Source of the DNA: Trametes villosa
Taxonomy: Eukaryota > Basidiomycota > Agaricomycetes > Polyporales > Polyporaceae
Reading direction: 5' to 3'
Assembly: GCA_002964805.2 (NCBI GenBank)
Contig: PUDQ02000003.1
Span: 186,001 to 250,000 of the forward strand
Length of the DNA: 64,000 bases
A model generated the notes under the pieces. It ran no database searches. It saw nothing but the letters and a program-made list of their open reading frames with translations, and had not been told where the DNA came from. This document shows positions 22,217 through 31,883 of this stretch, in pieces. Position 1 is the first letter of the stretch, and each line of letters begins with the position of its first letter. A program made the translations under genes and the position numbers.

Positions 22217-24335
22217 GACCTATCGCTGCTACCAGCGTTCCGCGAACCGCGTTATTTCTTCGTATCACGTTTCGTTCATTGAGTCTCACGAACTTTCATC
22301 ATCTCCCCCTTGCGAACCCCCTCCTTCTTCCTCTTCTTCTTCCGCGAGCCCCAGCTCGGTTTCCACCCCGCCGGTGACATCTCCCGTGTGGGACGATGAT
22401 CCCGTTCCTCCCGCGTCCTCGGACGCTTCCTTCCCCGCGCCGCCTCCCATCGCGCCCGCGCCTCCTCAACTCGTGCCCACCGCGCCCGCCTCGCTCCCTC
22501 CCGCGCCCGCCCCCGTCGCTCCGTCCGCCGTCGAGCCCGCCGCCCCCGCCGAGCGCCGGTCCGCACGCGTCGCCGACGCCGTTACTCGCGAACGCGTCGA
22601 CCGTGTCGCCGAAGCCGTCGAGGAGAGCAAGGCCGCGGCCGAGCGTCAACGCGCCTTGCGCTCCGCGCGCACCGCGTCTCGCGTCGAGGAGGAGCTCGCG
22701 AAGTTCTCCGAGCTGGACATCGCTCTCGCGGCGTCTCTGCAGCTCGACAGCGAGTACGCAGGTGACCCGACGTCCCTGCGCGACGCGATGGCTAGCCCGT
22801 TTGCGGCGGAGTGGCAGGTGGCCCTCCAGGAGGAGTTCAAGTCCATCCGCGAGCTCGGCGTTTACACGCTCATCCCGCGCACGTCCGTGCCCGCCGGCCG
22901 CCGTGTCATGCACGGTAAGCCTGTCTTTCGGCTGAAGCGCGATGAGCATGGCGCGCCCGTGCGCTTCAAGGCGCGCTGGGTCTGCAAAGGATACGAGGCG
23001 GTATGGGGCCAGGATTTCACGCGAACGACTTCACCCACTATGCGAATGGAGTCCCTCAGAGTCCTGCTGCACCTCGCCGGTGCCCTTGACTGGGAGCTGT
23101 TCCAGGTGGACGTGAAGACAGCGTTCCTGTACGGCGCCCTCCCCGACGACGAGATCTGCTACATGGAGCAGCCTCGCGGGTTCGAGGAGCCCGGCAAAGA
23201 AACCTGGGTTTGGGAGCTCCATAAGGGGCTGTACGGCATGCCTCAGGGCGGCCGGACGTGGAACCGCACGATGCACGCGCATCTCATCGAGAAGGGTTTC
23301 ACGCGCCTCGCGAGCGAGTACTGCGTGTACCACCGAACGACTGACGCTGGCACCGTCGTGTTCGGGGTTCACGTGGACAATATGCTCTGCATCGGCAGCA
23401 CGCCCGCCGCGCGCGCCGAGTTCCTCGCTGACCTCCGCTCTGCGTGGACCATCTCCGACCTCGGCGATGCGCGCTTCTGCGTCGGTATCGCTATCGAGCG
23501 CGACCGCGGCTCCCGCAGCGTCCGCATATCCCAGACCGCCCTCATCGACAAAATCGTCGCTCAGTTCGGTCTCGCGGACGCCCACCCAGTCACGACGCCC
23601 ATGGAGTCCTCCTGCAAGCTCTCGCGCGAAGACGCGCCCGCCACCGACGACGATCGTCTCGCAGCCGCATCGTGGCCTTACCGCGCCCTCGTCGGTAGCC
23701 TCAACTACGTCGCCGTAGGCTCCCGTCCCAACATCTCTTTCGCGGTACAGCAACTCGCGCAGTTCCTCGATTGCTACGGGCGAAAGCACTGGGACGCCGC
23801 TAAGCGCGTCGCGCGTTACCTGAAGGGCACCCGCGATCTCGCCCTCCACCTCGGCGGCGACCGCGCGTCCTACCTGCTCGGCTACACTGACTCCGACTGG
23901 GCGCGCTGCCCCGATACCCGTCGCTCGGTTGGCGGGTACTGCTTCTCTCTCGGATCGGGCATGGTGTCCTGGAGCGCGCGGAAACAACCCACGGTCGCCG
24001 ACTCATCCACCGAGGCCGAGTACGTCGCCGCCGCCGAAGCGTCCAAGGAAGCCGCCTGGCTTCGCGCAGTCCTTCTCGCTGTCGGGTACCCTCAGCCTTC
24101 CGCCACCCCGCTGTGCGCTGACAACGCCGGCGCCATCACTCTGTCCTGCGACCCGTCCTTCCACGCTCGCACAAAGCACATCGAGATCAAACACCACATC
24201 CTCCGCGACTACTGTAACTCCGACACCTTGATTATGCACTGGGTCCCCTCTGCCGACAACACCGCCAATATTCTCACGAAGCCGCTCCCCTCCCCGCAGT
24301 TCGTGCTGCTTCGCGCGTACCTCGGTCTTCACTGA
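22217..24335 (+). CDS. Partial inverted copy of copia pol (integrase end, RT, RNase H)
   Basis: Reads on the plus strand and is the mirror image of 18203-20321. The 653 codons from 22374 are identical to the C-terminal half of the minus-strand polyprotein, including the HVDN residue. The upstream 157 bp (22217-22373) are the mirrored end of integrase and linker and are joined to gag of the other copy at 22216/22217. It lacks protease and the integrase catalytic core and has no promoter LTR in front of it. Confidence 0.9.
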
Positions 24336-24583
24336 GGGCCTCCATTCGAGGAGGAGTTCTTCGGGTTTCGCGTTCTGGCACGGTCACGTGTGCGCGTTTC
24401 GCGCGTTTCGTCCTCACTCGAGTTCACTGCTTTCTTCGTCTTCTTTCTCTTCGTTACACTTCTCCACATCCCTAGGACGATTCCCTCGCGTCCTCCCCAT
24501 TGCTCTCATCACACACGCTCCCTTTCCATTCAGTCCTACAGCTACTTCAGTACGAACTACGTTGCCTTCGCGCTGAGGAGGAG

Positions 24584-24854
24584 TGTCAAGCGCATTAGGC
24601 GCGCGACATCGCGTGGCAACGCACGGACCCCCTTACGTAACGTTCCGGACGTTCATATCAACCTCCCCCGTTCCTAGACTTGCCCCCAGTTGGTTACATC
24701 CATCTGAGGGGTAAGTCCGCTCCCCCCGATATCTCCTGACTGTCCCTGACTATGTACCTACAGACATTCCCGGCTGACCGGCTGTTAGGTACAATACAGT
24801 TGGTTACATCCATCTGAGGGACATTCCCGGCTGACCGGCTGTTAGGTTCTAACA
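24584..24854 (+). repeat. LTR of the inverted partial copy (271 bp)
   Basis: TGTCAAGCGC...GGTTCTAACA in plus sense; carries the same 57-bp internal insertion as the LTR at 17684. It is followed by 8 bp (CAGGTTAT) and then the outer LTR in the opposite sense. Confidence 0.92.
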
Positions 24855-24862
24855 CAGGTTAT

Positions 24863-25076
24863 TGTTAGAACCTAACAGCCGGTCAGCCGGGAATGTCTGT
24901 AGGTACATAGTCAGGGACAGTCAGGAGATATCGGGGGGAGCGGACTTACCCCTCAGATGGATGTAACCAACTGGGGGCAAGTCTAGGAACGGGGGAGGTT
25001 GATATGAACGTCCGGAACGTTACGTAAGGGGGTCCGTGCGTTGCCACGCGATGTCGCGCGCCTAATGCGCTTGACA
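24863..25076 (-). repeat. 5' LTR of the copia element (214 bp)
   Basis: In direct orientation with the LTR at 17684 but 57 bp shorter: it lacks the internal duplication. Outside it lies the second GAGGA. The 8 bp inside it (minus sense ATAACCTG) are what remains of the leader and possible primer-binding region. Confidence 0.92.
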
Positions 25077-25081
25077 GAGGA
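25077..25081 (+). repeat. Target-site duplication, right copy
   Basis: GAGGA following the LTR end TTGACA; pairs with 17679-17683. Confidence 0.93.
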
Positions 25082-25513
25082 TATCCCTGATCCTATGGGG
25101 CTTTTCGAGGAGCGCGACCAGATAGTGAAGTGAGTTTTATGAACGTACCCGAGTCCTAGCCTGCACTGAGCTAAAGTCTTCTTAGTATAATCCAGGAAGC
25201 TCGTGTTCGCGCATATGCTTCCACAGCTGCTGTCCCGGTCTCTGCGCGTGGGGAACTTATGGCAGATGAGGACACTCGGGATCAGAGTTACAGCAGGGCT
25301 GCGACGAATATTGGCCAAACACAGGCTCGCCGCCGTAAGTACTGTACTGCTTCGTTCCGTTCGGTCTCGTCTTCCCTAGTATCTGATGAAAACTCTCTCG
25401 TAGGCCTTCGACCACTGAAAATCGTATGGCCAAAGCTGCACAGACATGTGAAAGCTTTCTCGACCCTTGTCGCCTACCGTCTTGGTTTTTCTTCTCTTCC
25501 CGTGTCGCCGTGA

Positions 25514-26070
25514 TGGGTGGCTCGAGAGTGCAGCCTCACCACCCCAACCTCATACTACTACATACGCGTTGCGCACGCTCAGGGTCTTCGCGGTAGATGT
25601 CTGCAATGCGTGCTTGCTCCTAGGGGCTCCGAGAACCTCCAGTCGAACGTTGCCAGTGCGTTACTCGCGACCTGCGATTTGTCCGAGTCAGTGAAGGCGC
25701 GTTGGCAAGAGCATTCAGCCAAGATAGACAGAAAAGGTAATCAGTTCAAATCAAATGCTCGCCATCAACCTCAACATTCCATGTACTCCCTTGAAGTAAG
25801 GGGCGCGGACGAGAGGAAAGCTGGACAACTCGCGATCGAGTGAGCGCCTACCGCGGAGAGCTGATTTTTGGCGCTTAGCAAGCGCCGGACGACAGGTTCT
25901 CCTCTTTCCGCGATGTGCTTACCAAGGTCCTTCACGACGTCGTGCTCATTGGACGTGCGCAGAACAGCCATACCTCACGCATAACAGATCTGTACAGCAC
26001 TGTCGAATACTAGGGCGCTGGGACCACGCCAGCTGCGAGTCGGCGGCCCTCCAAGCTAATCTTGTGTGCA
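25514..26070. other. Intergenic A3-A4
   Basis: No gene recognised between the end of A3 and the upstream block of A4. Short open frames only. Confidence 0.5.
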
Positions 26071-26187
26071 CTGCGAGCTGTGCGCGATCATTGAGTTCAG
26101 ATGTAGCAACGAACCCGATGAAGCGGTACGAATCAATAGAGCAAAATATAGCAACCGCCGGTTCGAGACAATTAAGGCTTGTATTGT
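26071..26187 (+). promoter_or_regulatory. Upstream block of A4
   Basis: A diverged version of the block before A1, A2, A3 and A5: a GCGAGCTGTGCGCGA segment, GTAGCAACGAACC, and TATTGT at 26182-26187, 197 bp before the A4 start. Confidence 0.35.
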
Positions 26188-26383
26188 CCCCTCATGTGTC
26201 CTTCTACCCGTTGCTACACTCTCGAGTATTGTCGCCGACTCCCTTCCTCTGGATGTATCTTATAGTATTGTACCGCGTTCCATCTGAGTCCCGTGTGCTG
26301 CCCTCGGTGATCAACTTGCTCTACCACCCCTTGCCCAGACTCCCCACTGAACAACCTCAGTACACTTGTCTTCCCCTTCGTCA

Positions 26384-27713
26384 ATGGATACTCACAAGGA
26401 TTGCTCTGCACTACTCTTCAGCCCGCAAACAAGCTGGTACTGCGCTATACGCATGGACCCTGTGGCGATGGTGCAGGACCTCGACGACGAGACGGCCTTG
26501 GTCGCGGCGAAGGCTATGACGCCGAAGACGTACCTCGTATACATCCTGCTTGTACGTTGTACTTCGAGAGTCTATCGTAGGCCTCAAGCGACTCATGCAC
26601 TTGTACAGGAGCTTGAGCTTCCGTTTCCGAATCGACCGTGGTACTCGTATTCGGTCAGCGTCATCGGCCCCTCTCTGCGAGAGGCAGACGCAACGACGGG
26701 GCACACTCCCGAGATGTGCATCCCCATCTACCCCAACGAGGCTCATCCTATAGGGAGAGAGCCCATTCGACCGGACAAGCCGTTCCCCTACAGGAACTGC
26801 TATCATTGGATGGACATGGACACCACGATCCGGGTGCTCTCTCGACCGACAATGTTTGACTCGCGACTAGCCATCGAGCTCCCTCCTCGTGCGGAGCTCC
26901 GTATGGAACGCTACTGGGCCGAAGACTTTGCTTGTATACATGAAGCAGCCCTCGCTCGCTCTGCTGCTATCGACTCACCGGCAGCGGACCCATTGCTTCC
27001 TCAGACACGGCCCGCGGGGGCCGGGTCGCTTTCATCCACCCCCAGGGCGCAAGATGGATCGCCCGTTGAGCCACATCATAACGAGACGCCACCCGCGCCT
27101 TACTCTCAGACCGCCGGCTCCTTGTCTGAGAGCAGCCTGTCGCGCAGCTTCATCAGTGAAGAAAGCGTCGTCGACAGCGTGGATGCGATGATACAGATGG
27201 GGCTTTTCAGCGGCCCGGATCAGGATATCGCGCTCCTCCCGCTATGCGACCTCTGGGAGGACTTGCCGAAGAACCTTAAAGAGGATGATATTCCCAATCC
27301 GAGGGGTCTCTTCGAAGAGCGCGACCAGATAGTCAAGTAAGTTTTCACGCTGTCTGCTCTGAAGTTTCGCTCATGTACCCCTGCAGAATCATTCAGGATG
27401 CCCGCGTTCGGGCCTATGCTGCCGCCAACAATGCCCCGGCTTCCGCACGCGAGGCGTATGTGGACAAGGATGCGGTATCTGAAAGTGACATCGAGCCTGC
27501 CAAGGGCGAGGAACGAATGCAGGCTCGCCGATGTAAGTGTCGCGTTGTTTCGGCCGAGCTCGTGTTTTGCGGAGTCTGACACGCGCATTCTCGTACTATG
27601 CAGTGGGTCTTCGGCCATCGAAGGTGTGGCGAAAGCTGCGCGGCAGCGTCAAAGCTTTCTCAGCTCGCGCCTCGTTGCACCTCTCTCTTCCGTGCCCTCC
27701 CATCTGGCCATGA
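26384..27713 (+). CDS. Subfamily A protein A4 (unknown function)
   Basis: Exons 26384-26551, 26609-27336, 27387-27532, 27604-27713; 383 aa. The start is the ATG before DTHKDC; it gives exon 1 the same 168 nt as in A1 and A2. Motifs: WYCAIRMDPVAMVQDLDDE, KTYLVYI, LPFPNRPWYSYSVSVIGPSL, MCIPIYPNEAHPIGREPIRP, NCYHWMDMDTTIRVLSRP, CDLWEDLPKNLKEDDIPNP, IIQDARVRAYAAA. Exon 4 is a clear basic helix, LRPSKVWRKLRGSVKAF, ending PPIWP, which closely matches A5 and the broken A3. A3, A4 and A5 are nearer to each other than to A1 and A2. GT..AG introns of 50-71 bp. Confidence 0.83.
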
Positions 27714-27957
27714 TCGAAGGCGAGCGACTCAGCGTCGCGCCCGCTGTGGGGCTGTACTTGATTTCCGTTTGAACTCGTCTACGACGCTCTGCTTCTACCA
27801 TCATGTTCTTCGGGCTGCCGTATCGTTGTCTTCCCATACACATTAAGCGTATTTGATTGTCTACCGCTGCGTGTAGCACTTGTTGTAGGGACTGAAGGCT
27901 AGTGAAAACACAATGGCTGTCGACCAGCAGCGTCAAGTTAGGCCGGTCAGGTGCTCC
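27714..27957. other. Intergenic A4-A5
   Basis: 3' flank of A4; no element or gene recognised. Confidence 0.5.
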
Positions 27958-28082
27958 TCCATTTCGGCGCTTGCGCCCACACACGCTCAGCGCTCAGTAT
28001 GGAGCGGCCGAAGCGAACTTAGCAACGACGACCGCGACACACAACGCAAGGGCTTTTGTTCCAGCCTATTGTTCTCTTAAAC
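27958..28082 (+). promoter_or_regulatory. Shared upstream block of A5
   Basis: GGCGCTTGCGCCCACACACG, then TTAGCAACGACGACCGCGAC and TATTGT at 28077-28082, 165 bp before the start of A5; best match to the blocks of A1 and A2. Confidence 0.45.
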
Positions 28083-28241
28083 TCTCAGAGTACCTGGGCT
28101 TCAAGTATGCTGTTCGATGCAGTCCCGTCCCTTCCTTCGTCTGCTACACCGCTCCCGAACCGACACTCCTTTGTGTCACATCCCCTAGGCCCACGGCCTC
28201 TGTGCTAACTAATCGCATAGTCTAAACCCGCTGCTCCCAAC

Positions 28242-29590
28242 ATGGCTCATTCAATGCCCTGGATTGGCGACATGTTTCCAATACCCAAAGATCCACCTAC
28301 ATTCATCTTCAGCCCGAGCCAAAGCTGGTATGCGGCCGTACGCATGGATCCGGTGGCGATGGTCAAGGATCTCGACGATCCGGTGGTTTTAGCCGCAGCG
28401 CAAGCTATGGCTCCGAAGACGTATCTGGTATATATCATCCGCGTAAGTCGCGCGGTGAGGTACAATTCAGTTCCTATTCTAACATAAAACATCTGCAGGA
28501 GTTGGAGCTTGCGTTTCCGGGAAAACCGTGGTACCTGTATACCCTCAGCGTTCTCGGCACATCTTTGCGAGCGGAGGATCAAGAAAAAGGGATAACCCCA
28601 GATATGTGCATACCCGTCTTCCCGAACACCACCCACCCGACAGGACGCGAGCCCCTCCATCCGAAGAAGCCATTCCCGTTCAAGAACTGCTACCACTGGA
28701 TCGAGATGGAGATGAACGTGAGGGTGCTCCCTCAGCCCGAACAGTTCGACCTGCGTCTGGCTATCCACCTCCCGGGCAGCGAGCAGGTCCAGATGGACTG
28801 CGAGTGGTCCAACGATGAGGACCGTATGCAGCAGACGGGTCCCGTTCGCGTCGACGCCAACAATCTTCAGGCTGCGTTTCCCCCTTCACCCTCTGCGCCC
28901 TCGGAGGGAGGTCTGTCCATACCCGAGCGCGAACTGCCTCCCCCGCAGGACATTCACGCCGACACGCGGCCCGCCCCTCATTCGCCCTCGCGTTCGCTGT
29001 CCGATAGCTGCAGCACACGCAGCTTTGTCAGTGACCAGAGCGACCTCAACAGCGTCGATGCCATCATGCAGATGGACATCTTCAGTGGCCCGGACCAGGA
29101 CCTCGCGATCCTCCCGCTGTTGCACCTCTGGGAGAATGTCGGCGAGCATCTCCGAGAGGAGGATATTCCGAATCCGCTAGAGCTCTTTCGGGAACGCGAC
29201 GAGATAGTAAAGTAAGTCTCACAGTCACTATGGTCTTCCGAACGACGCTCACGGCATATGGCAGGATTATCCGGGACGCTCGCGTACGCGCGTATGCGGC
29301 GCTGCATGCACAGGAATCGGAATCTGACAATGCCACTGAAACCCGGGGTCCCAAACTCGCTGTCACTGGTAGCGGCAAAGGCCGAGAGAGCTACACGGAG
29401 CCAGCGCCGCATCGCCGTCGTGAGTGCTGTCTGATCTTGCTCATGTTTACCCTGCCTCTCATCTGACGCTTATCTCGACGCAGGTATTCGACCGCTGAAG
29501 GCCTGGCGAAAGCTGCGCCGGAGTGTCAAAGCTTTCTCAGCTCGCATCTCGTCTCGCCTCGTTCTACCTTGTCTTCCCGTCTGGCCCTGA
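28242..29590 (+). CDS. Subfamily A protein A5 (unknown function)
   Basis: Exons 28242-28442, 28499-29211, 29265-29419, 29484-29590; 391 aa. The N-terminus is 11 residues longer than in A1 (MAHSMPWIGDMFPIP...). Motifs: SWYAAVRMDPVAMVKDLDDP, KTYLVYI, FPGKPWYLYTLSVLGTSL, MCIPVFPNTTHPTGREPLHP, NCYHWIEMEMNVRVLPQPEQ, then LHLWENVGEHLREEDIPNP, ERDEIVKIIRDARVRAYA and LRPLKAWRKLRRSVKAF. The linker before the acidic helix carries SLSDSCSTRSFVSD, a Ser/Cys stretch also found in A1 and A2. Last of the five tandem copies; the next family member, B1, is on the other strand. Confidence 0.84.
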
Positions 29591-30116
29591 CGAGCGACTT
29601 CTGGACACAGTCGCAGCTTGTGACGGCTCCTCTCCATCCATCTTCAGTCGTGGTTGCAAATATTGCACCTCTAACGTCCATGCTCAACTTTCTGTTGGGT
29701 AATCGTGTACGCCCTCGTTTTCGTGTTACTTATTACCTGGTATCTCTTGTAACCAGTCATGCTCTTCCTCGTCCTTGCTATATACCCGATCTGATTCCCC
29801 CACTTACATGTCACGCTCGTTTGTAAGACTACGCAAGAACGAGTCCTCACGCGGACCACGGCCCGGTACAATCCGCGCGGCGGACGCTCGCCGTTCTACA
29901 TCGTCGCAGACCCCGATACCCCACCGATGCATCCTCCCGGCTGATAGATAGCATTGACTAGCATGGCTGCACTCGACGAGTTACTGAACAACACGCTGGC
30001 GAAATGGCTCGCCAAGGAGCTCCAGGATGCCATCCGCACATGCTTCGACGCGTTTTCCTCGGAATCCCCATACATTAAGTTGGGGTATCGAACCAAATAC
30101 AAGTGCTCGCTTAGCC
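29591..30116. other. Intergenic A5-B1 (convergent)
   Basis: Region between the 3' ends of A5 (+) and B1 (-). No gene recognised. Confidence 0.5.
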
Positions 30117-31356
30117 TTAACGGAGACAGAGAACCGAGCGCGACACATTCGCCAGCCACGCCCAAATACCTAGTTCATGCATTGAGATGAGGGTGTTTCC
30201 CTTGGGGAAAGTTGGCACCGAGGCTTACCGTGCGCCCTCCTCCGCTTCCCGCTATATGCCGATTCACTGAATGAACATCCTTCGCACCCCGCAGCACATT
30301 GCGAGCTAGCTTCTGACCGCTTGGAAGCTTGAAGCGCCTTGACCCGGGCCTTGCTGTCCTTCAAAATCCTGTGTGCGAAGTCACTAGGTAAGTGACTAGA
30401 GCCGCGAGTGGTCGAAAAATGCGCACCTGACGACCTCGTCGTACTGCTTGATGAACTCCACGGGACTCGGTACGTCCGCCTCCGTGAAGTGTCCGCCAAC
30501 GTCAGGCCACATCTTAACGATCGGAAGCAGCTCATCCCGCTCGTTGTAGTCCAAGCCAAAGACGTCCGTCTGGATGCCGTCGTCCGAGCACGGGCTGGAC
30601 CGTCCAGATGGCGCCAGGCCGCACTCCCAGCCCTGCACCGGGCCACAGTCGTTGAGAGGCGAAGCTGCTAGAGACGCCGCGGCGCGTTCCCCACTGGTAA
30701 GCGACGGCAGTAGATCTGAGCTCCCTCGCTGTGAGCCTGCGGGCAAGTAGTTCTCCAGCGACGCTTGTGCGTGCGGCGCCATTCCATCGACACTCGCCGC
30801 ATCGTCACCGCCGTGGACGGCCGCCTCCCTGGTGAGGTCATCCGCTCGCAGGTACTCCATCCTCACCTGCTCCTCTGCCGGGAGCGACAACCTCTCCTCC
30901 TCCGGATACCTGCGGCCCTCGTTCCAAACGCGAAAGTCTTTCTCCATGTCCGTGCCGAACCAGTGGTTGCAGTTGTTGAGCGGAAACGGCCTGCACGGCA
31001 TCAAGGGCTGCCGGTCGCCAGAGGGGTGGTACGTGTTGGGATAGATGGGGGCGCACATGTCGGGTGCGAGGTCAAGATCCGGATTCTCTGGCCGTAGTCC
31101 TGGGCCAACCAACTGCGCCGCGTACTTGAATGTCGTGTTGCTCGGGAACGGGAGGTTCAGCACCTAGACTAATTTTAGCTACCTCGGAAACACTCTTGAA
31201 ATAGGGCGTACGTACAGCGTCCAGGTATACAATACACTTGGTAGTCTTGATTCCAGCAGCGGCGGCGCTCGCACTGGGATCATCAAGGCCCTGCAGTGTT
31301 TTCTCTACGTCGATCTCAACGACACCGTAAGTGCCAGGAAGTGGGAAGAAAGTCAT
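30117..31356 (-). CDS. Subfamily B protein B1 (unknown function)
   Basis: Exons 31356-31216, 31163-30427, 30368-30229, 30169-30117; 356 aa, frame closes exactly. Family not recognised. Reference copy for subfamily B. Exon 1 (47 codons): MTFFPLPGTYGVVEIDVEKT ... KTTKCIVYLDA. Exon 2: LPFPSNTTFKYAAQLVGPGL, DMCAPIYPNTYHPSGDRQPL (residues 82-101), NCNHWFGTDME, a variable Ser-rich linker, then TDVFGLDYNERDELLPIVKM and DVPSPVEFIKQYDEVV. Exon 3 begins ILKDSKARVKALQ; exon 4 is a 17-residue tail (WAWLANVSRSVLCLR). B shares motif order and the phase of introns 1 and 2 with subfamily A. B1 starts 527 bp from, and head-to-head with, C1. Confidence 0.82.
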
Positions 31357-31883
31357 CGTGCACCGGGCGAGGAGACGTTTCGGCTGGTGAGGGCGAATCG
31401 AAATGAGTGGCAGACAAGTGCCGGATATCGCAAGAGCGTTGCTCTTTATAAGGGTGTCGTACAATGGCCTGACGAGCCACATGCGCAGACAAAGGTAGGG
31501 CCACTGGCCACGCCACCAGGCAATGCGACGAAGGCACGAGTGCCACTTAGCCATGGCTAATCAACAAAGAGCTTACGACGTCAAGCGACCAATTCAGTCG
31601 TTGAATAGGGTGAAATTAGGGCACATAGGAGCAGGGGAGGGCGGCTACGTACCGCAGCCCTCCTGGAAGATAGCGGTCCGTACGACGTGGTCTGGTGCAG
31701 GTGACGATCGCCATTGTCGTGCCTGGCTGAAACAGGGAACACTTAGGTCTGTGGCCAGCGTGAGTAAACATGTACACAGTCTACGAGAGCCAGCCGGTAT
31801 ATGAGAGCATACGGGAATACCGATTACGCTCGTCATCCTCACCCACACCCATCTCTTCTGCTTCGTTCCCGTAAGGCTCTGGG
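31357..31883. promoter_or_regulatory. Divergent promoter region B1/C1
   Basis: 527 bp between the start codons of B1 (-) and C1 (+). It contains the B1 TATA box (31444-31450). Nothing else is read with confidence. Confidence 0.55.
31444..31450 (-). promoter_or_regulatory. TATA box of B1
   Basis: TATAAAG followed by AGC in minus sense, 88 bp before the B1 ATG. The same TATAAAGAGC-like string precedes B2 and B5. Confidence 0.6.

Larger units (their letters stand above)
22217..24854. repeat. Right arm of the 2,638-bp inverted repeat
   Basis: Mirror of 17684-20321. The 1,895-bp spacer (20322-22216) is the single-copy part of the minus-strand element: integrase core, protease and zinc knuckle. 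The junction shows GGACCT against AGGACT-like sequence, so only a few bp of overlap. Confidence 0.93.
17684..25076 (-). mobile_element. Ty1/copia LTR retrotransposon with self-nested inverted part
   Basis: A 7,393-bp insertion flanked by GAGGA duplications. In minus sense it runs: 5' LTR (25076-24863), 8 bp (24862-24855), an inverted partial copy of the element's 3' part (24854-22217), then the C-terminal end of gag, protease, integrase, reverse transcriptase, RNase H, polypurine tract (17963-17955) and 3' LTR (17954-17684). The domain order integrase before reverse transcriptase is diagnostic of Ty1/copia (Pseudoviridae). The 5' part of gag is missing, replaced by the inverted copy. The two arms of the inverted copy match base for base in every stretch I compared, without indels, so the event is recent. 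Not autonomous: gag is incomplete and the reverse transcriptase has HVDN in place of the usual YVDD-type motif. Confidence 0.93.
16744..25513 (+). pseudogene. Subfamily A gene A3, split by a copia insertion
   Basis: Host exons: 16744-16968, 17025-17683 joined across the insertion to 25082-25129, then 25186-25334 and 25404-25513. Without the insert (17684-25076) and one copy of the 5-bp duplication the exons sum to 1,191 nt, an exact reading frame for 396 aa. It shows no other damage, so the insertion is recent. Motifs before the break: MDPVAMVKDLGDE, MCIPIYPNTVHPTGREPLRP, NCYHWMDMETDIRV, FELWEDLGTHLKEED. After the break: IPDPMGLFEERDQIV, IIQEARVRAYA and LRPLKIVWPKLHRHVKAF. The break falls inside the GAT codon of the conserved EED motif. 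The interrupted frame reads only three codons into the LTR before a stop, so a product lacking the C-terminal 110 or so residues is possible. The acceptor at 25185 adds one residue compared with other copies. Confidence 0.88.

Noticed and set aside
25771..25971. A minus-strand frame with VVKDLGKHIAERG, looking like exon 1 of subfamily A
   Set aside because: Only the VVKDL string resembles the family; the flanking motifs are absent and the match is on the opposite strand.
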